From: Bradyrhizobium sp. 138
GTDB taxonomy: Bacteria; Pseudomonadota; Alphaproteobacteria; Rhizobiales; Xanthobacteraceae
Length of the DNA stretch: 64,000 nucleotides
Direction: 5' to 3'
Assembly: GCF_023074075.1 (NCBI RefSeq)
Contig: NZ_JADPKT010000055.1
Coordinates: 62,001 to 126,000 of the forward strand
In this document: positions 44,247 to 52,083 of the stretch, piece by piece
How the letters are laid out: every line of letters starts with the position of its first letter
Position numbering within the stretch: the stretch's first letter is position 1
The notes under the pieces: generated by a model
The model's input: the letters and a program-made list of their open reading frames with translations, nothing else
Told to the model about the DNA's origin: nothing
Databases searched by the model: none
Made by a program: the position numbers and the translations under genes

Positions 44247-45413
44247 TCAGTACGACTTGGCGAGCCCCAGCACTTTCTCTGCAATAAAACTCAGCGCAAG
44301 CTGCGGGCTGACCGGCGCGATGCGCGGGATCAGCACCTCGCGCAAGTAACGCTCGACGTGGAATTCCTTGGCATAACCGAAGCCGCCATGGGTCATCACG
44401 GCCTGCTCACAGGCCGAGAAACCTGCCTCGCCCGCAAGATATTTCGCGGCATTGGCTGCGGCGCCGCACGGCATGCCCTTGTCGTATTGCCATGCCGCCG
44501 ACATCACCATCAGCCAGGCGGCCTCGAGCTCGACCCAGTTCACCGCGAGCGGATGCTGGATGCCCTGGTTCTTGCCGATCGGACGGTTGAACACCACGCG
44601 CGTCTTGGCGTATTCGGTCGCTCGCGATAGCGCCAGCTTGCCGAGGCCGACCGCCTCCGCCGCGATCAGGATGCGCTCCGGGTTCATGCCTTCGAGGATG
44701 TACTGGAAGCCTTTGCCCTCCTCGCCGATCCGGTCCTCCATCGGAATCTCAAAATCCTCGAAGAACAGCTCGTTGGAATCGACGATCTTGCGGCCCATCT
44801 TCTCGATCTCGTGGACCTTGATCCTGGTGCGGTCGAAATCGGTATAGAACAGGCTGAGGCCGTGGGTCGGCGAACGCACCTCTTCGAGCGGCGTGGTGCG
44901 CGCCAGCAGCAGGATCTTGTGCGCGACCTGCGCGGTCGAGATCCACACCTTCTGGCCGTTGACGATGTAGCGATCGTTCTTGGCGACCGCGCGGGTCTTG
45001 AGTTGCGTGGTGTTGAGGCCCGTGTTGGGCTCGGTGACGGCGAAGCACGCCTTCTCGCGGCCCTCGACCATCGGCGGCAGCATGCGCTTGCGCTGCTCCT
45101 CGGTGCCGAACACCACGACCGGGTTGAGACCGAACACGTTGATGTGCACCGCGGACGCACCGGACATGCCGGCCCCCGATTCCGCGATGGTACGCATCAT
45201 GATCGCAGCTTCCGTGATGCCGAGCCCCGAGCCGCCATATTCTTCCGGCACGCAGATGCCGAGCCAGCCGGCGTCGGCCAGCGCCTTATGAAAGTCGTGC
45301 GGGAAGCCGCCGTCGTGGTCCTTCTTCAGCCAATAGGCATCCGGAAAACCTTCGCAGACCTTGGCGATGGCGTCGCGAATGGCTTCCTGCTGATCGGTGA
45401 GCGCGAAATCCAT
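44247..45413 (-). CDS. Acyl-CoA dehydrogenase family protein
   Basis: FAD flavoenzyme introducing an alpha-beta double bond into an acyl-CoA. 388 residues from ATG 45413 (MDFALTDQQEAIRDAIAKVCEGF), with AAGGAG about 9 bases upstream; the frame is open to 45446. Signature segments: CFAVTEPNTGLNTTQLKTRAV and YIVNGQKVWISTAQVAHKILLLART (mid-domain), GRKIVDSNELFFEDFEIP, GFQYILEGMNPERILIAAEAVGLGK, and the C-terminal AVMTHGGFGYAKEFHVERYLREV. Divergent from the MaoC/CitE pair. Substrate chain length cannot be stated. Confidence 0.92.
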   Translation of the reverse strand: MDFALTDQQEAIRDAIAKVCEGFPDAYWLKKDHDGGFPHDFHKALADAGWLGICVPEEYGGSGLGITEAAIMMRTIAESGAGMSGASAVHINVFGLNPVVVFGTEEQRKRMLPPMVEGREKACFAVTEPNTGLNTTQLKTRAVAKNDRYIVNGQKVWISTAQVAHKILLLARTTPLEEVRSPTHGLSLFYTDFDRTRIKVHEIEKMGRKIVDSNELFFEDFEIPMEDRIGEEGKGFQYILEGMNPERILIAAEAVGLGKLALSRATEYAKTRVVFNRPIGKNQGIQHPLAVNWVELEAAWLMVMSAAWQYDKGMPCGAAANAAKYLAGEAGFSACEQAVMTHGGFGYAKEFHVERYLREVLIPRIAPVSPQLALSFIAEKVLGLAKSY

Positions 45414-45544
45414 GTTCGTGATCTCCTTGCCGGGAGCCGCGACCACGCCATCTCCCTCCTCGCCCTGTTTCCCACGCGAAGGCCGTGGCCGATTGCTGCC
45501 CCTGGACGTGCGCCTCGCTTTGCGTTCTTTAACTTGAAAAACCG

Positions 45545-45583
45545 GGTACAGATACGTGAATTTGTCGATCGAGTGTGTGTACC
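45545..45583. promoter_or_regulatory. Candidate operator between acyl-CoA dehydrogenase and MaoC genes
   Basis: GGTACA (45545-45550) and TGTACC (45578-45583) form an inverted repeat in the AT-richer centre of the divergent gap 45414-45646. The position suits control of both operons by one regulator. The arms are short and no regulator gene is adjacent. Confidence 0.25.
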
Positions 45584-45646
45584 ATGCATGGGGTCATGCG
45601 GCGTGTCGCGACGAGCGCGCCGTTATTTCGCAGGGAGGAAACCGCG

Positions 45647-46099
45647 ATGGCCGGGCTTTATTTCGAAGACTTTTCGGTAGGCCAGGAGTTCAGGCATCCG
45701 CTGACCCGGACCGTCACGGAGATGGACAACACCATGTTCAGCCTGCTGACGCTCAATCCGCAGCCGCTGCACATCGACGCGCATTTCGCCGAAAAGACCG
45801 AGTTCGGCCAGCGCATTTTCAACAGCCTTTACACCCTCGGCATCATGATCGGCATGACGGTCTATGATACGACCCTGGGGACCACCGTCGCCAATCTCGG
45901 CATGACCGACGTCACTTTTCCGAAGCCGGTCTTCCATGGCGACACGCTGCGGGCGACGACAAAGGTGCTTTCGTTGAGAGACTCCAAATCGCGCCCGAAA
46001 GCGGGCATCGTCGAGTTCGAGCACCATGCCCTCAACCAGAACGACGAGATCGTCGGCAAATGCCGCCGCATGGCGATGATGCACAAGAGGCCGGTCTGA
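45647..46099 (+). CDS. MaoC-family acyl-CoA hydratase
   Basis: 150 residues, a single hot-dog domain. ATG 45647 has the strong site GGGAGGAAACC; longer starts lack one. Seen: LYFEDFSVGQEFRHPLTRTVTEMDNTMFSLLTLNPQPLHIDAHFAEKT, in which the Asn-Pro-x-x-x-His-x-Asp pattern contains the catalytic hydratase residues, and LGMTDVTFPKPVFHGDTLRATTKV. Such enzymes hydrate enoyl-CoAs such as mesaconyl- or crotonyl-type CoA. The stop overlaps the following lyase gene by one base (TGATG), so the two act together; together they resemble hydratase/lyase pairs of branched C5-dicarboxyl-CoA metabolism. Confidence 0.9.
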   Translation: MAGLYFEDFSVGQEFRHPLTRTVTEMDNTMFSLLTLNPQPLHIDAHFAEKTEFGQRIFNSLYTLGIMIGMTVYDTTLGTTVANLGMTDVTFPKPVFHGDTLRATTKVLSLRDSKSRPKAGIVEFEHHALNQNDEIVGKCRRMAMMHKRPV

Positions 46100-46950
46100 T
46101 GCGTTCGATGCTGTTCGTGCCGGGCGATTCCCCGCGCAAATTCGAGAAGGCGAGCGAAGGCAAGGCCGACGCGCTGATCATCGATCTCGAGGATTCCGTC
46201 GTCACCGAGAAGAAGCCGGAGGCGCGCACCCTGACGCTTGCGATGCTGAAGAGCCGCCCCGGCGCGCACCAGCTCTATGTCCGCGTCAACGCGCTCGACA
46301 CCGGCATGACGCTGGCCGATCTCGCGGCGGTGATGCCCGGAAGGCCCGACGGCATCGTGCTGCCAAAATCGCAAGGCGGCGACGACGTGCGCCAGGTTGC
46401 GACCTGGCTCGAAGCGCTGGAAGCTGCATCCGGCATCGCGGGCGGCGCGACGCGCATCGTCTGCGTTGCGACAGAGACGGCAAGCTCGATCTTCGGCCTC
46501 GGCAGCTACAAAGGATGCTCTCCTCGCCTCGCCGGCTTGATGTGGGGCGCGGAAGATCTCTCGGCCTCGCTCGGCGCCACCGAGAAGGCGTCCGGCGGCG
46601 TGTTCCACAGTCCCTATCGTCTCGCGCGCGATCTCTGCCTGATGGCAGCGGCCGCGGCCGAGGTCGCGCCGATCGACACCGTCTATACCGACATCGACAA
46701 TCTCGCGGGCCTCGCGCAGGAGACGCGCGCCGCGCGCCGCGACGGCTTTTCCGCCAAGGCGCTGATCCATCCCAAGCATGTCGATGTCGTCAATGCGGCG
46801 TTCGAGCCGACGGAGGCCGAACGCACCTGGGCGGAGAAGGTGATCGCCGCGTTCGCGAGCAATCCCGATTCCGGCACGCTGCGGCTCGACGGCCAGATGA
46901 TCGACAAGCCGCATCTTCGCGCCGCGAAGAAGATCCTCGGCCAATCCTAG
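46099..46950 (+). CDS. CitE/HpcH-family CoA-ester lyase
   Basis: 283 residues from ATG 46099, overlapping the MaoC stop. Opening MRSMLFVPGDSPRKFEKASEGKADALIIDLEDSVVTEKKPEAR is the CitE-like signature with the Arg and Asp of the metal site; VATETASSIFGL and LMWGAEDLSASLGA carry the second acidic pair, and ALIHPKHVDVVNAAFEPTEAE closes the family pattern. These enzymes cleave or form C-C bonds in malyl-, citramalyl- or citryl-CoA esters. Coupled to MaoC, the likely chemistry is hydration then cleavage (for example to pyruvate or glyoxylate plus an acyl-CoA). The exact substrate is not determinable. Confidence 0.88.
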   Translation: MRSMLFVPGDSPRKFEKASEGKADALIIDLEDSVVTEKKPEARTLTLAMLKSRPGAHQLYVRVNALDTGMTLADLAAVMPGRPDGIVLPKSQGGDDVRQVATWLEALEAASGIAGGATRIVCVATETASSIFGLGSYKGCSPRLAGLMWGAEDLSASLGATEKASGGVFHSPYRLARDLCLMAAAAAEVAPIDTVYTDIDNLAGLAQETRAARRDGFSAKALIHPKHVDVVNAAFEPTEAERTWAEKVIAAFASNPDSGTLRLDGQMIDKPHLRAAKKILGQS

Positions 46951-46998
46951 ATCGGGATGCCCGGTTGCGGCTGAAGGCGGCGGCCTGAAGCCGAGGGC

Positions 46999-47394
46999 TC
47001 AGTCGAATGCCTGAACGGGCGGCGTCGCGGCTTGCGCGGGTGCGGCAGGCGCCGCTTGGACGGGCGCGGCCTGAACCGGCGGCGGATTGCCGGCAGCTCT
47101 CATCTGGCCGTTGGCATTCATTGCCTCGCGCGCGCGCGGTGGGACGCGGGTAGCGGCCGCGCGGCGCGGCGGCTGCCGCTGTCTTGCCGACTGCGACCCT
47201 CTCATCCCCCAGGAGCGGGCGATCGAAGGTCCGGCCGTATAGCCGATCAGGGCTCCGGCGACCGCCCCGACCGGGCCCAGCACGACCGCGCCGGATACCG
47301 CGCCGAGCGCCGCATCGCCCGCGCGCTCCTGCGCAACGGCGCTCACGGGCACGCAGGCCAGCATTGCGACAGCAGTGATCAGTGCTTTGGTCAT
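46999..47394 (-). CDS. Secreted glycine-zipper protein, unknown function
   Basis: 131 residues from ATG 47394, chosen because GGGAGG lies about 8 bases upstream. An N-terminal signal peptide (MTKALITAVAMLACVPVSAVAQ, likely cut after AVA or AQE) leads to a glycine-zipper segment DAALGAVSGAVVLGPVGAVAGALIGYTAG, then a basic region and a Pro/Ala/Gln low-complexity tail (repeated PVQAAPVQAAP). Such proteins are commonly in the periplasm or outer membrane of Bradyrhizobium. Function unknown. It is convergent with the CitE-like gene. Confidence 0.75.
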   Translation of the reverse strand: MTKALITAVAMLACVPVSAVAQERAGDAALGAVSGAVVLGPVGAVAGALIGYTAGPSIARSWGMRGSQSARQRQPPRRAAATRVPPRAREAMNANGQMRAAGNPPPVQAAPVQAAPAAPAQAATPPVQAFD

Positions 47395-47570
47395 CGGAGC
47401 GCCTCCCTCACGGGAGATCACTCCTGCTCAAATATGGCCACAGCAGGTTCGCTTGCCGGCCAACAGAAGGCAATCGGCCGGCGGAACTCAGCCATAAGCG
47501 ACAATGGATTCCCTCTCCCCGCGAGCGTCAGTGCGGTCGTACACGACTTTTCGGCAACACCTCACCCCGC

Positions 47571-47610
47571 GCCTCGTCCTTCGAGACGACCGCTTCCAGC
47601 GGTCGCGACC
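47571..47610. repeat. Partial copy of the CGTCCTTCGAGAC repeat
   Basis: GCCTCGTCCTTCGAGACGAC matches the left end of the element at 9303-9436, followed by a short hairpin CCGCTTCCAGCGG. The matching right end is missing. It lies in the 308-base gap 47395-47702 upstream of the GH79 gene, which otherwise shows no gene. Confidence 0.6.
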
Positions 47611-47702
47611 GCGGCAGTTGCGAGCGGATCGATATCGCAGCGCATCATACCGATCGCGCGCTAGGATCGGTGCTCCGACAAGGCCGCGCCAGGGCGAGTA
47701 CC

Positions 47703-49178
47703 ATGCAGACATTCAGGCGAATTGGCCTCGCGCTGATCATCAGCGTGACGTCGCTCGGGACCGGCAATGGCGCAGACATCATCGCGCCTGCGCACATGAA
47801 AGCAGCCGGCACGATCGATGCGCGATTCCAATCCTACAATGTCGAGATGGTCGAGGTGACTGGCGGCCGGTTCTGGAAGCCCTACGCGCAGAAGGGCATG
47901 CGTCGCGATCGCTACGCCTATCGGCCGCCGGTGGATCTCGCCAATCCGCGCCTGCGCAAGCTCGCCGCGGCGCTCGGACCCGCCTACATGCGCGTCAGCG
48001 GCACCTGGGCGAATGCGACGTTTTTCGCCGACACTGATGGTGCTGCGTCCGCGCCGCCCGCCGGCTTCAACAGCGTGCTCACCCGCGCGCAATGGCGCGG
48101 CGTCGTCGATTTTGCCCACGCGGTCGATGCAGAGATCGTGACGTCCTTTGCCGTCAGTCCCGGCAACCGCAGCCCGGACGGCGCGTGGACGCCGGACCAG
48201 ACGCAGCGCCTCATTGACGCCACGCGCCAGCTGGGTGGCCGCATCGCCGCCGCCGAATTCATGAACGAGCCGACCCTGGCGGCGACCAATGGCCCCCCGA
48301 CGGGATATGACGCAAAGGCCTATGGGCGCGACTTCAATATCTTTCGCGACTGGATACGGCGAGCGGCACCGGAGACGCTCATCGTCGGTCCAGGCTCCGC
48401 AGGCGAGTCCAGCGGCATTCGCACGCGCGATCTGCTCGCCGCGACGGGGCCCGGGCTCGATCGCGTCTCCTATCATCACTACAACACGCTCTCAGCTCGC
48501 TGCGGCGTGCACGACGATCCACGACAAGTGCTGTCCGAAGATTGGCTGTCGCGGACCGACGCCGCGCTGACCATCTATCGCGGCTTGCGCGACGCATTCG
48601 AGCCAGGCAAGCCGATCTGGCTGACGGAGACGGCGAATGCCGCCTGCGGCGGCAATGTGTGGGATGCGACCTTCCTCGACACGTTCCGCTATCTCGATCA
48701 GCTCGGCCGTCTTGCCAAGGCTGGCGTGCAGGTCGTCATGCACAACACGCTGGCGGCCAGCGACTATGGCTTGCTCGACGAAAGGACCTTTCGTCCTCGG
48801 CCGAGTTACTGGGGCGCCCTGCTCTGGCGCCGGTTGATGGGATCGACCGTGCTCGACCCGGGCATGGTCTCGACAACCGGTCTCCATGTCTATGCGCATT
48901 GCCATGCCGCGGCGAACGGCGCGGTCTCCGTGCTCCTCATCAACACCTCGCGGCACCAGCCGCGTTCCGCGACGCTGGCTGTCTCGGCCGAGAGCTACAC
49001 ACTTCAAGCGGATCATCTGCAGGACACCAATGTGCAGATGAACGGCAAAAGGCTCTCGCTGACGGACGACGACGACCTGCCCCACTTCGACGCGCGCACG
49101 ATGGCGCAGGGTCAGGTCCACCTGCCGCCAGCGAGCATGACCTTCCTGGTGATGCCCGACGCCGCCGCCTGCCGTTGA
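47703..49178 (+). CDS. Secreted GH79-like glycosidase
   Basis: 491 residues from ATG 47703; the frame is open further left but a signal peptide follows this ATG (MQTFRRIGLALIISVTSLGTGNGA). The barrel resembles family GH79 (heparanase / beta-glucuronidase, clan GH-A): acid/base in AAEFMNEPTL (about Glu189) and nucleophile in IWLTETANAACGG (about Glu309), 120 residues apart, close to the spacing in human heparanase. YHHYNTLSARCG is also typical. It presumably acts in the periplasm or outside on uronic-acid glycosides. The C-terminal ~90 residues form a beta domain. No neighbouring gene gives a pathway. Confidence 0.8.
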   Translation: MQTFRRIGLALIISVTSLGTGNGADIIAPAHMKAAGTIDARFQSYNVEMVEVTGGRFWKPYAQKGMRRDRYAYRPPVDLANPRLRKLAAALGPAYMRVSGTWANATFFADTDGAASAPPAGFNSVLTRAQWRGVVDFAHAVDAEIVTSFAVSPGNRSPDGAWTPDQTQRLIDATRQLGGRIAAAEFMNEPTLAATNGPPTGYDAKAYGRDFNIFRDWIRRAAPETLIVGPGSAGESSGIRTRDLLAATGPGLDRVSYHHYNTLSARCGVHDDPRQVLSEDWLSRTDAALTIYRGLRDAFEPGKPIWLTETANAACGGNVWDATFLDTFRYLDQLGRLAKAGVQVVMHNTLAASDYGLLDERTFRPRPSYWGALLWRRLMGSTVLDPGMVSTTGLHVYAHCHAAANGAVSVLLINTSRHQPRSATLAVSAESYTLQADHLQDTNVQMNGKRLSLTDDDDLPHFDARTMAQGQVHLPPASMTFLVMPDAAACR

Positions 49179-49183
49179 GCTGG

Positions 49184-50482
49184 TCAGAATTTGAGATCGT
49201 CGCGCGCCGTCTCCGGCGCCATCAGCGTCGCACTGATCGTGATGATCGAGAGCGCGATGATGTAGACCGACACCGCCCAGTAGGAACCGGCCCATGCCAG
49301 CAGCGCCGCGGCGATCAGCGGCGAGAAGCCGCCGCTCAGCGCTGCGGCGACATTGGCGCCGAGCGAGGCTCCGCTATAGCGCACCTGGGTGCGGAACAGC
49401 TCCGGCATGAAGGCAGCCTTCGGTCCGAACAGCAGGGCGTGCGTCAGCGTCATCGTGACGACGAGCGCCAGCGTGATCAGCGCCGGCTCCCTGGTGTCGA
49501 GGAACCAGAACAGCGGAAACGCCAGCGCCACCGAGAACACGCCGCCGGCAAGATAGAGCGCCTTGCGGCCGAAGATGTCGGACAGCCAGCCGGCGAGCGG
49601 CAGCGTCGCGAACTCGACGAGGGCGGCATAGACCACCGCATCCAGAATCACCTGCCGCGGCAGGCCCAGTCTTGTCGTGGCGTAAACCACCGTGAAGACG
49701 GTGAGAAGATAGGCGAGCCCGACCTCCGACACCGTGATGCCGATCGCCAGCAGAAAGCTGCGCCAGTCGCGGCGCAGCACTTCCAGCACTGGCTGGGCCA
49801 GCACCTCCTTGCGATCGACCACCTCCTTGAAGTGCGGCGTCTCCGCGAGCTTGAGCCGCACGATGAAGCCGACGCCGACGAGCAGGAAGCTGATCAGGAA
49901 TGGCACCCGCCAGCCCCAGCTGAGGAAATCGGCTTCTGGCAGCTTGGTCATCAGGCCGAAAATGCCGGTGGAGGCGGCAACGCCGACGGGAAAGCCGATC
50001 TGCACCAGGCTGCCATAGAAGCCGCGGCGATTGCCGGCATGCTCGATCACCATGACGACCGCGCCGCTCCATTCGCCCCCTAAGCCGATGCCCTGGACGA
50101 AGCGCAGCATAACGAGCAGGATCGGGGCCCAGACGCCGATCTGGCTGTAGGTCGGCAGGCAGCCGATCAGGAAGGTGCCGAGCCCCATCGCGATCATGGT
50201 TGCGACCAGCATGGTCTTGCGGCCGAGCCGGTCGCCGTAATGCCCAATGATGGCGCCGCCGATCGGCCGCGCCACGAAACCGACCGCATAGGTCGAGAAT
50301 GCCGCGAGCGTGCCGACGAAGGGATCGAAGCTCGGAAAGAACAGCTTGTTGAAGACCAGCGCCGCCGCCGTGCCGTAAATCAGGAAATCGTACCACTCGA
50401 TCGCGGTGCCGAGCGCGCTCGCCCATACCACATGCGCCGTCGTCGATTTTTCCGCCGCGGAGACTTCCGTTACTGTCGTCAT
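49184..50482 (-). CDS. MFS transporter, metabolite:H+ symporter (MHS) family
   Basis: 432 residues from ATG 50482 (MTTVTEVSAAEKSTTAHVVWASALGTAIEWYDFLIYG). The opening 'A..G...EWYDF..YG' and GHYGDRLGRKTMLVATMIAMGLGTFLIG after helix 2 are the MHS (ProP/ShiA/KgtP) signature; RFVQGIGLGGEWSGAVVMVIEHA is a second. About twelve membrane helices are visible. Members import organic acids, shikimate, betaines or aromatic acids with protons. Substrate unknown. It converges with GH79 and is divergent from the solute-binding protein operon. Confidence 0.9.
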   Translation of the reverse strand: MTTVTEVSAAEKSTTAHVVWASALGTAIEWYDFLIYGTAAALVFNKLFFPSFDPFVGTLAAFSTYAVGFVARPIGGAIIGHYGDRLGRKTMLVATMIAMGLGTFLIGCLPTYSQIGVWAPILLVMLRFVQGIGLGGEWSGAVVMVIEHAGNRRGFYGSLVQIGFPVGVAASTGIFGLMTKLPEADFLSWGWRVPFLISFLLVGVGFIVRLKLAETPHFKEVVDRKEVLAQPVLEVLRRDWRSFLLAIGITVSEVGLAYLLTVFTVVYATTRLGLPRQVILDAVVYAALVEFATLPLAGWLSDIFGRKALYLAGGVFSVALAFPLFWFLDTREPALITLALVVTMTLTHALLFGPKAAFMPELFRTQVRYSGASLGANVAAALSGGFSPLIAAALLAWAGSYWAVSVYIIALSIITISATLMAPETARDDLKF

Positions 50483-50600
50483 TCCCTGCCCCAAGATTCC
50501 CGCTTGCATCATGACCAATCGCCACGGCGGTTGCAACCTGCGGGCGTGTCGACTCTCACAGGATCACTGCGCGAGGTTTTGCGCGCCGCTGCTTCAATGT

Positions 50601-50717
50601 CCGTCATTGCGAGGAGCCTTGCGACTACGCAATCCAGACTGTCTCCACAGAAACAGTCTGGATTGCTTCCGCCCTCGCCAAGACTTCGGCGGACGAGTCG
50701 CTTCGTTCGCAATGACG
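50601..50717. repeat. Intergenic repeat (CCGTCATTGCGAG family), larger copy
   Basis: Begins CCGTCATTGCGAGGAGCC and ends TTCGCAATGACG, with an inner hairpin CAGACTGT-CTCCACAGAA-ACAGTCTG. It occupies the middle of the 380-base divergent gap 50483-50862. The same outer ends occur at 36194-36284 and 60925-61011. Confidence 0.85.
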
Positions 50718-50778
50718 ACGCCGAGACAGCTGCTCCTCCCCGCCCTTGAGGAACCTGGCTCCGCCCTTTAATTCGCCA

Positions 50779-50808
50779 TTGACAAAATAATTAGCTAATA
50801 TCTAACTT
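50779..50808 (+). promoter_or_regulatory. Candidate promoter/operator of the solute-binding-protein operon
   Basis: An unusually AT-rich stretch carries a perfect -35-like TTGACA (50779-50784) and a perfect palindrome ATTAGCTAAT (50790-50799). No clear -10 hexamer stands out at the standard spacing. The palindrome overlaps the promoter spacer, where a repressor or the nearby IclR-type regulator could act. AGAGAGGAAAC gives a good ribosome-binding site before the ATG at 50863. Confidence 0.4.
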
Positions 50809-50862
50809 GCCGCCAACCAACCCGCCGCCCCAAGCGGCCAATAAAATAGAGAGGAAACAACG

Positions 50863-52077
50863 ATGAGAGGGCTTCTGGCCTGCGCCATGCTCGCGGCCAT
50901 GACTTCAGCAGCCACGACCACAGCCGCGACCGCGCAAGTCTCCGACGACGCTGTGCGGATCGGCGTGCTGACGGATCTGTCGAGCTGGGGCCGTGACAAC
51001 TCAGGGCCGGGCTCGGTCGAAGCCGCGAAGATGGCGGTTGAGGAATTCGGGCCGACCGTGCTCGGCAAGCCCATCGAGATCATCAGCGCCGACCACCAGA
51101 TGAAGACCGACGTCGGCGTGCAGATCGTCCGCGGCTGGTTCGACAACGGCAAGGTCGACGCCGTGGTCGACATTCCCAATTCCGGCATCGCGATCGCGGT
51201 CCACAACATGGTGCGTGAGCGCGGCAAGATCGCGCTGCTGTCCGGCCCCGGCGCGAGCTCGCTGACGGACGAGCTGTGCAGCCCGAACACCGTGCACTTC
51301 ACCTATGACACCTACGCGCTGTCGAAAGTGACGGCCTCCGCCGTCATCAAGGAAAGCGGCAAGTCCTGGTACTTCATCACGGCGGACTACGCCTTCGGCC
51401 AGCAGCTCGAGAAGGACGCCACCCGGTTCATCAACGAGATGGGCGGAAAGGTCTTGGGCGGCGTCAAGCACCCGACCAACACCGCGGACTTCTCCTCCTT
51501 CGCGCTGCAGGCGCAGAGCTCTAAATCCGACGTGGTCGCCTTCGCCAATGCCGGGCAGGACACCGACAACGCCATCAAGCAGTCCGGCGAGTTCGGCCTG
51601 GTCCAGGGCGGCCAGAAGCTGGTCGGCCTGTTGATGTTCGACACCGACGTGCACGCGATTGGCCTGAAGGCCGCGCAGGGCACCTACATGACCACGGCCT
51701 CCTATTGGGCCATGGACGAGGCCACCCGCGCCTGGTCGAAGAAGTTCTACGAGCGCACCAAGGTGATGCCGACCATGATCCAGACCGGCGTCTATGGCTC
51801 GGTGCTGCATTATCTCAAGGCGATCAAGGCCGCCGGGACCGACGATTCCGCCAAGGTAATGGCCAAGATGCGCGAGCTGCCGATCGAGGATACATTCGTC
51901 CATGGCGGACGCTTGCGCGAGGACGGACGTGTCATCCGCGACATGTATCTCGCCAAGGTAAAAACGCCCGAGCAGTCCAAGGAGCCATGGGACTATCTGG
52001 ACATCGTCAAGACCGTGAAGGGCGAGGACGCCTTCCGCCCGGTCTCCGAGTCCAAATGCCCGCTCTTGAAGAAGTGA
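50863..52077 (+). CDS. ABC transporter substrate-binding protein (branched-chain amino-acid type)
   Basis: 404 residues. Signal peptide MRGLLACAMLAAMTSAATTTAATAQ, then a type I periplasmic-binding fold of the LivK kind: VRIGVLTDLSSWGRDNSGPGSVEAAKMAVEEFG, and MKTDVGVQIVRGWFDNGKVDAVVDIPNSGIAIAVHNM. Rhizobia have many such proteins for amino acids, aromatic acids, amides and other small organics. No permease or ATPase gene is adjacent, so it must share a transporter encoded elsewhere or serve another purpose. It is followed after six bases by a flavoprotein gene and then IclR, probably one operon. Confidence 0.92.
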   Translation: MRGLLACAMLAAMTSAATTTAATAQVSDDAVRIGVLTDLSSWGRDNSGPGSVEAAKMAVEEFGPTVLGKPIEIISADHQMKTDVGVQIVRGWFDNGKVDAVVDIPNSGIAIAVHNMVRERGKIALLSGPGASSLTDELCSPNTVHFTYDTYALSKVTASAVIKESGKSWYFITADYAFGQQLEKDATRFINEMGGKVLGGVKHPTNTADFSSFALQAQSSKSDVVAFANAGQDTDNAIKQSGEFGLVQGGQKLVGLLMFDTDVHAIGLKAAQGTYMTTASYWAMDEATRAWSKKFYERTKVMPTMIQTGVYGSVLHYLKAIKAAGTDDSAKVMAKMRELPIEDTFVHGGRLREDGRVIRDMYLAKVKTPEQSKEPWDYLDIVKTVKGEDAFRPVSESKCPLLKK

Positions 52078-52083
52078 GGCCAG

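Noticed and set aside
47382..47702. Upstream extension of the GH79 frame
   Set aside because: It runs through a repeat fragment and lacks a ribosome-binding site, while a signal peptide starts at 47703.
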